Positions 6,392 through 6,437 of a stretch of DNA of 6,437 bases are shown in pieces; the first letter of the stretch is position 1; each line of letters opens with the position of its first letter. Under the pieces are notes generated by a model, which saw nothing but the letters and a program-made list of their open reading frames with translations, had not been told where the DNA came from and did not search any database. Made by a program: the position numbers and the translations under genes. Source of the DNA: Deltaproteobacteria bacterium (GTDB lineage: Bacteria > Myxococcota_A > UBA9160). The stretch covers positions 21,307 to 27,743 of the forward strand of contig DOUU01000116.1 in assembly GCA_003520425.1 (NCBI GenBank), given 5' to 3'.

Positions 6392-6437
6392 CCTGGAGAA
6401 TTGCTCAGAATCCGTGGCATAAGGTTGGGTGTCAGGT
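6392..6437 (+). mobile_element. Probable right-end sequence of the IS3-family remnant
   Basis: The 46 bases between the transposase stop and the window edge end in GGTTGGGTGTCAGGT. IS3-family elements normally have a short non-coding stretch here that finishes in an inverted repeat ending in CA, and a GGGTGTCAGGT(CA) end would fit. The window stops before the terminus can be seen. I did not find the complementary left end (TGACCTGACACCC) after murQ, so only a 3' scar seems to remain. Confidence 0.4.

Noticed and set aside
1..6437. CRISPR arrays, tRNA/rRNA genes, phage or toxin-antitoxin modules, retron or other defence-like structures
   Set aside because: I looked on both strands and saw no direct-repeat arrays, cloverleaf-like segments or characteristic proteins. 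Apart from the IS3 scar the region looks like ordinary chromosome.

Overview
The window is GC-rich (roughly two-thirds G+C by eye) and gene-dense, with short intergenic gaps and several overlapping genes. MurQ (peptidoglycan recycling), an ECF sigma/anti-sigma pair, a PspC-domain protein and a MutS2/Smr protein fit a free-living, high-GC bacterium. A deltaproteobacterial, myxobacterial or similar GC-rich Gram-negative lineage is plausible, but nothing here fixes the taxon.

Layout from left to right. (1) Positions 1-1318, minus strand: a tight operon reading leftwards, ECF sigma factor -> zinc-binding membrane anti-sigma factor (14-bp overlap) -> zinc-ribbon/PspC protein (4-bp ATGA overlap, cut by the window edge). 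A good ECF-type promoter, TGAACC-N16-CGTATC, lies upstream at 1435-1462 and suggests autoregulation. (2) Positions 1510-2871, plus strand: an FAD-dependent amine-oxidase/protoporphyrinogen-oxidase-like flavoprotein, divergent from the sigma operon. (3) Positions 2828-5305, minus strand: full-length MutS2 (ATPase plus C-terminal Smr domain), whose 3' end overlaps the flavoprotein gene tail-to-tail by 44 bp. (4) Positions 5370-6212, plus strand: MurQ, N-acetylmuramic acid 6-phosphate etherase, divergent from mutS2 across 64 bp and shorter than usual at its C-terminus. (5) Positions 6213-6437: no intact gene. It holds a decayed 3' end of an IS3-family transposase with an in-frame amber codon where the family has tyrosine, followed by what may be the element's right end.

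The sigma/anti-sigma/PspC cluster is the only clear functional module and looks like an envelope-stress regulator. The flavoprotein, MutS2 and MurQ genes are housekeeping or accessory genes with no obvious joint pathway. I found no CRISPR array, tRNA, rRNA, phage module or convincing new system. The points worth a second look are the composition of the sigma operon, the mutS2/flavoprotein overlap, the possibly leaderless mutS2 start, the short MurQ and the IS3 scar.
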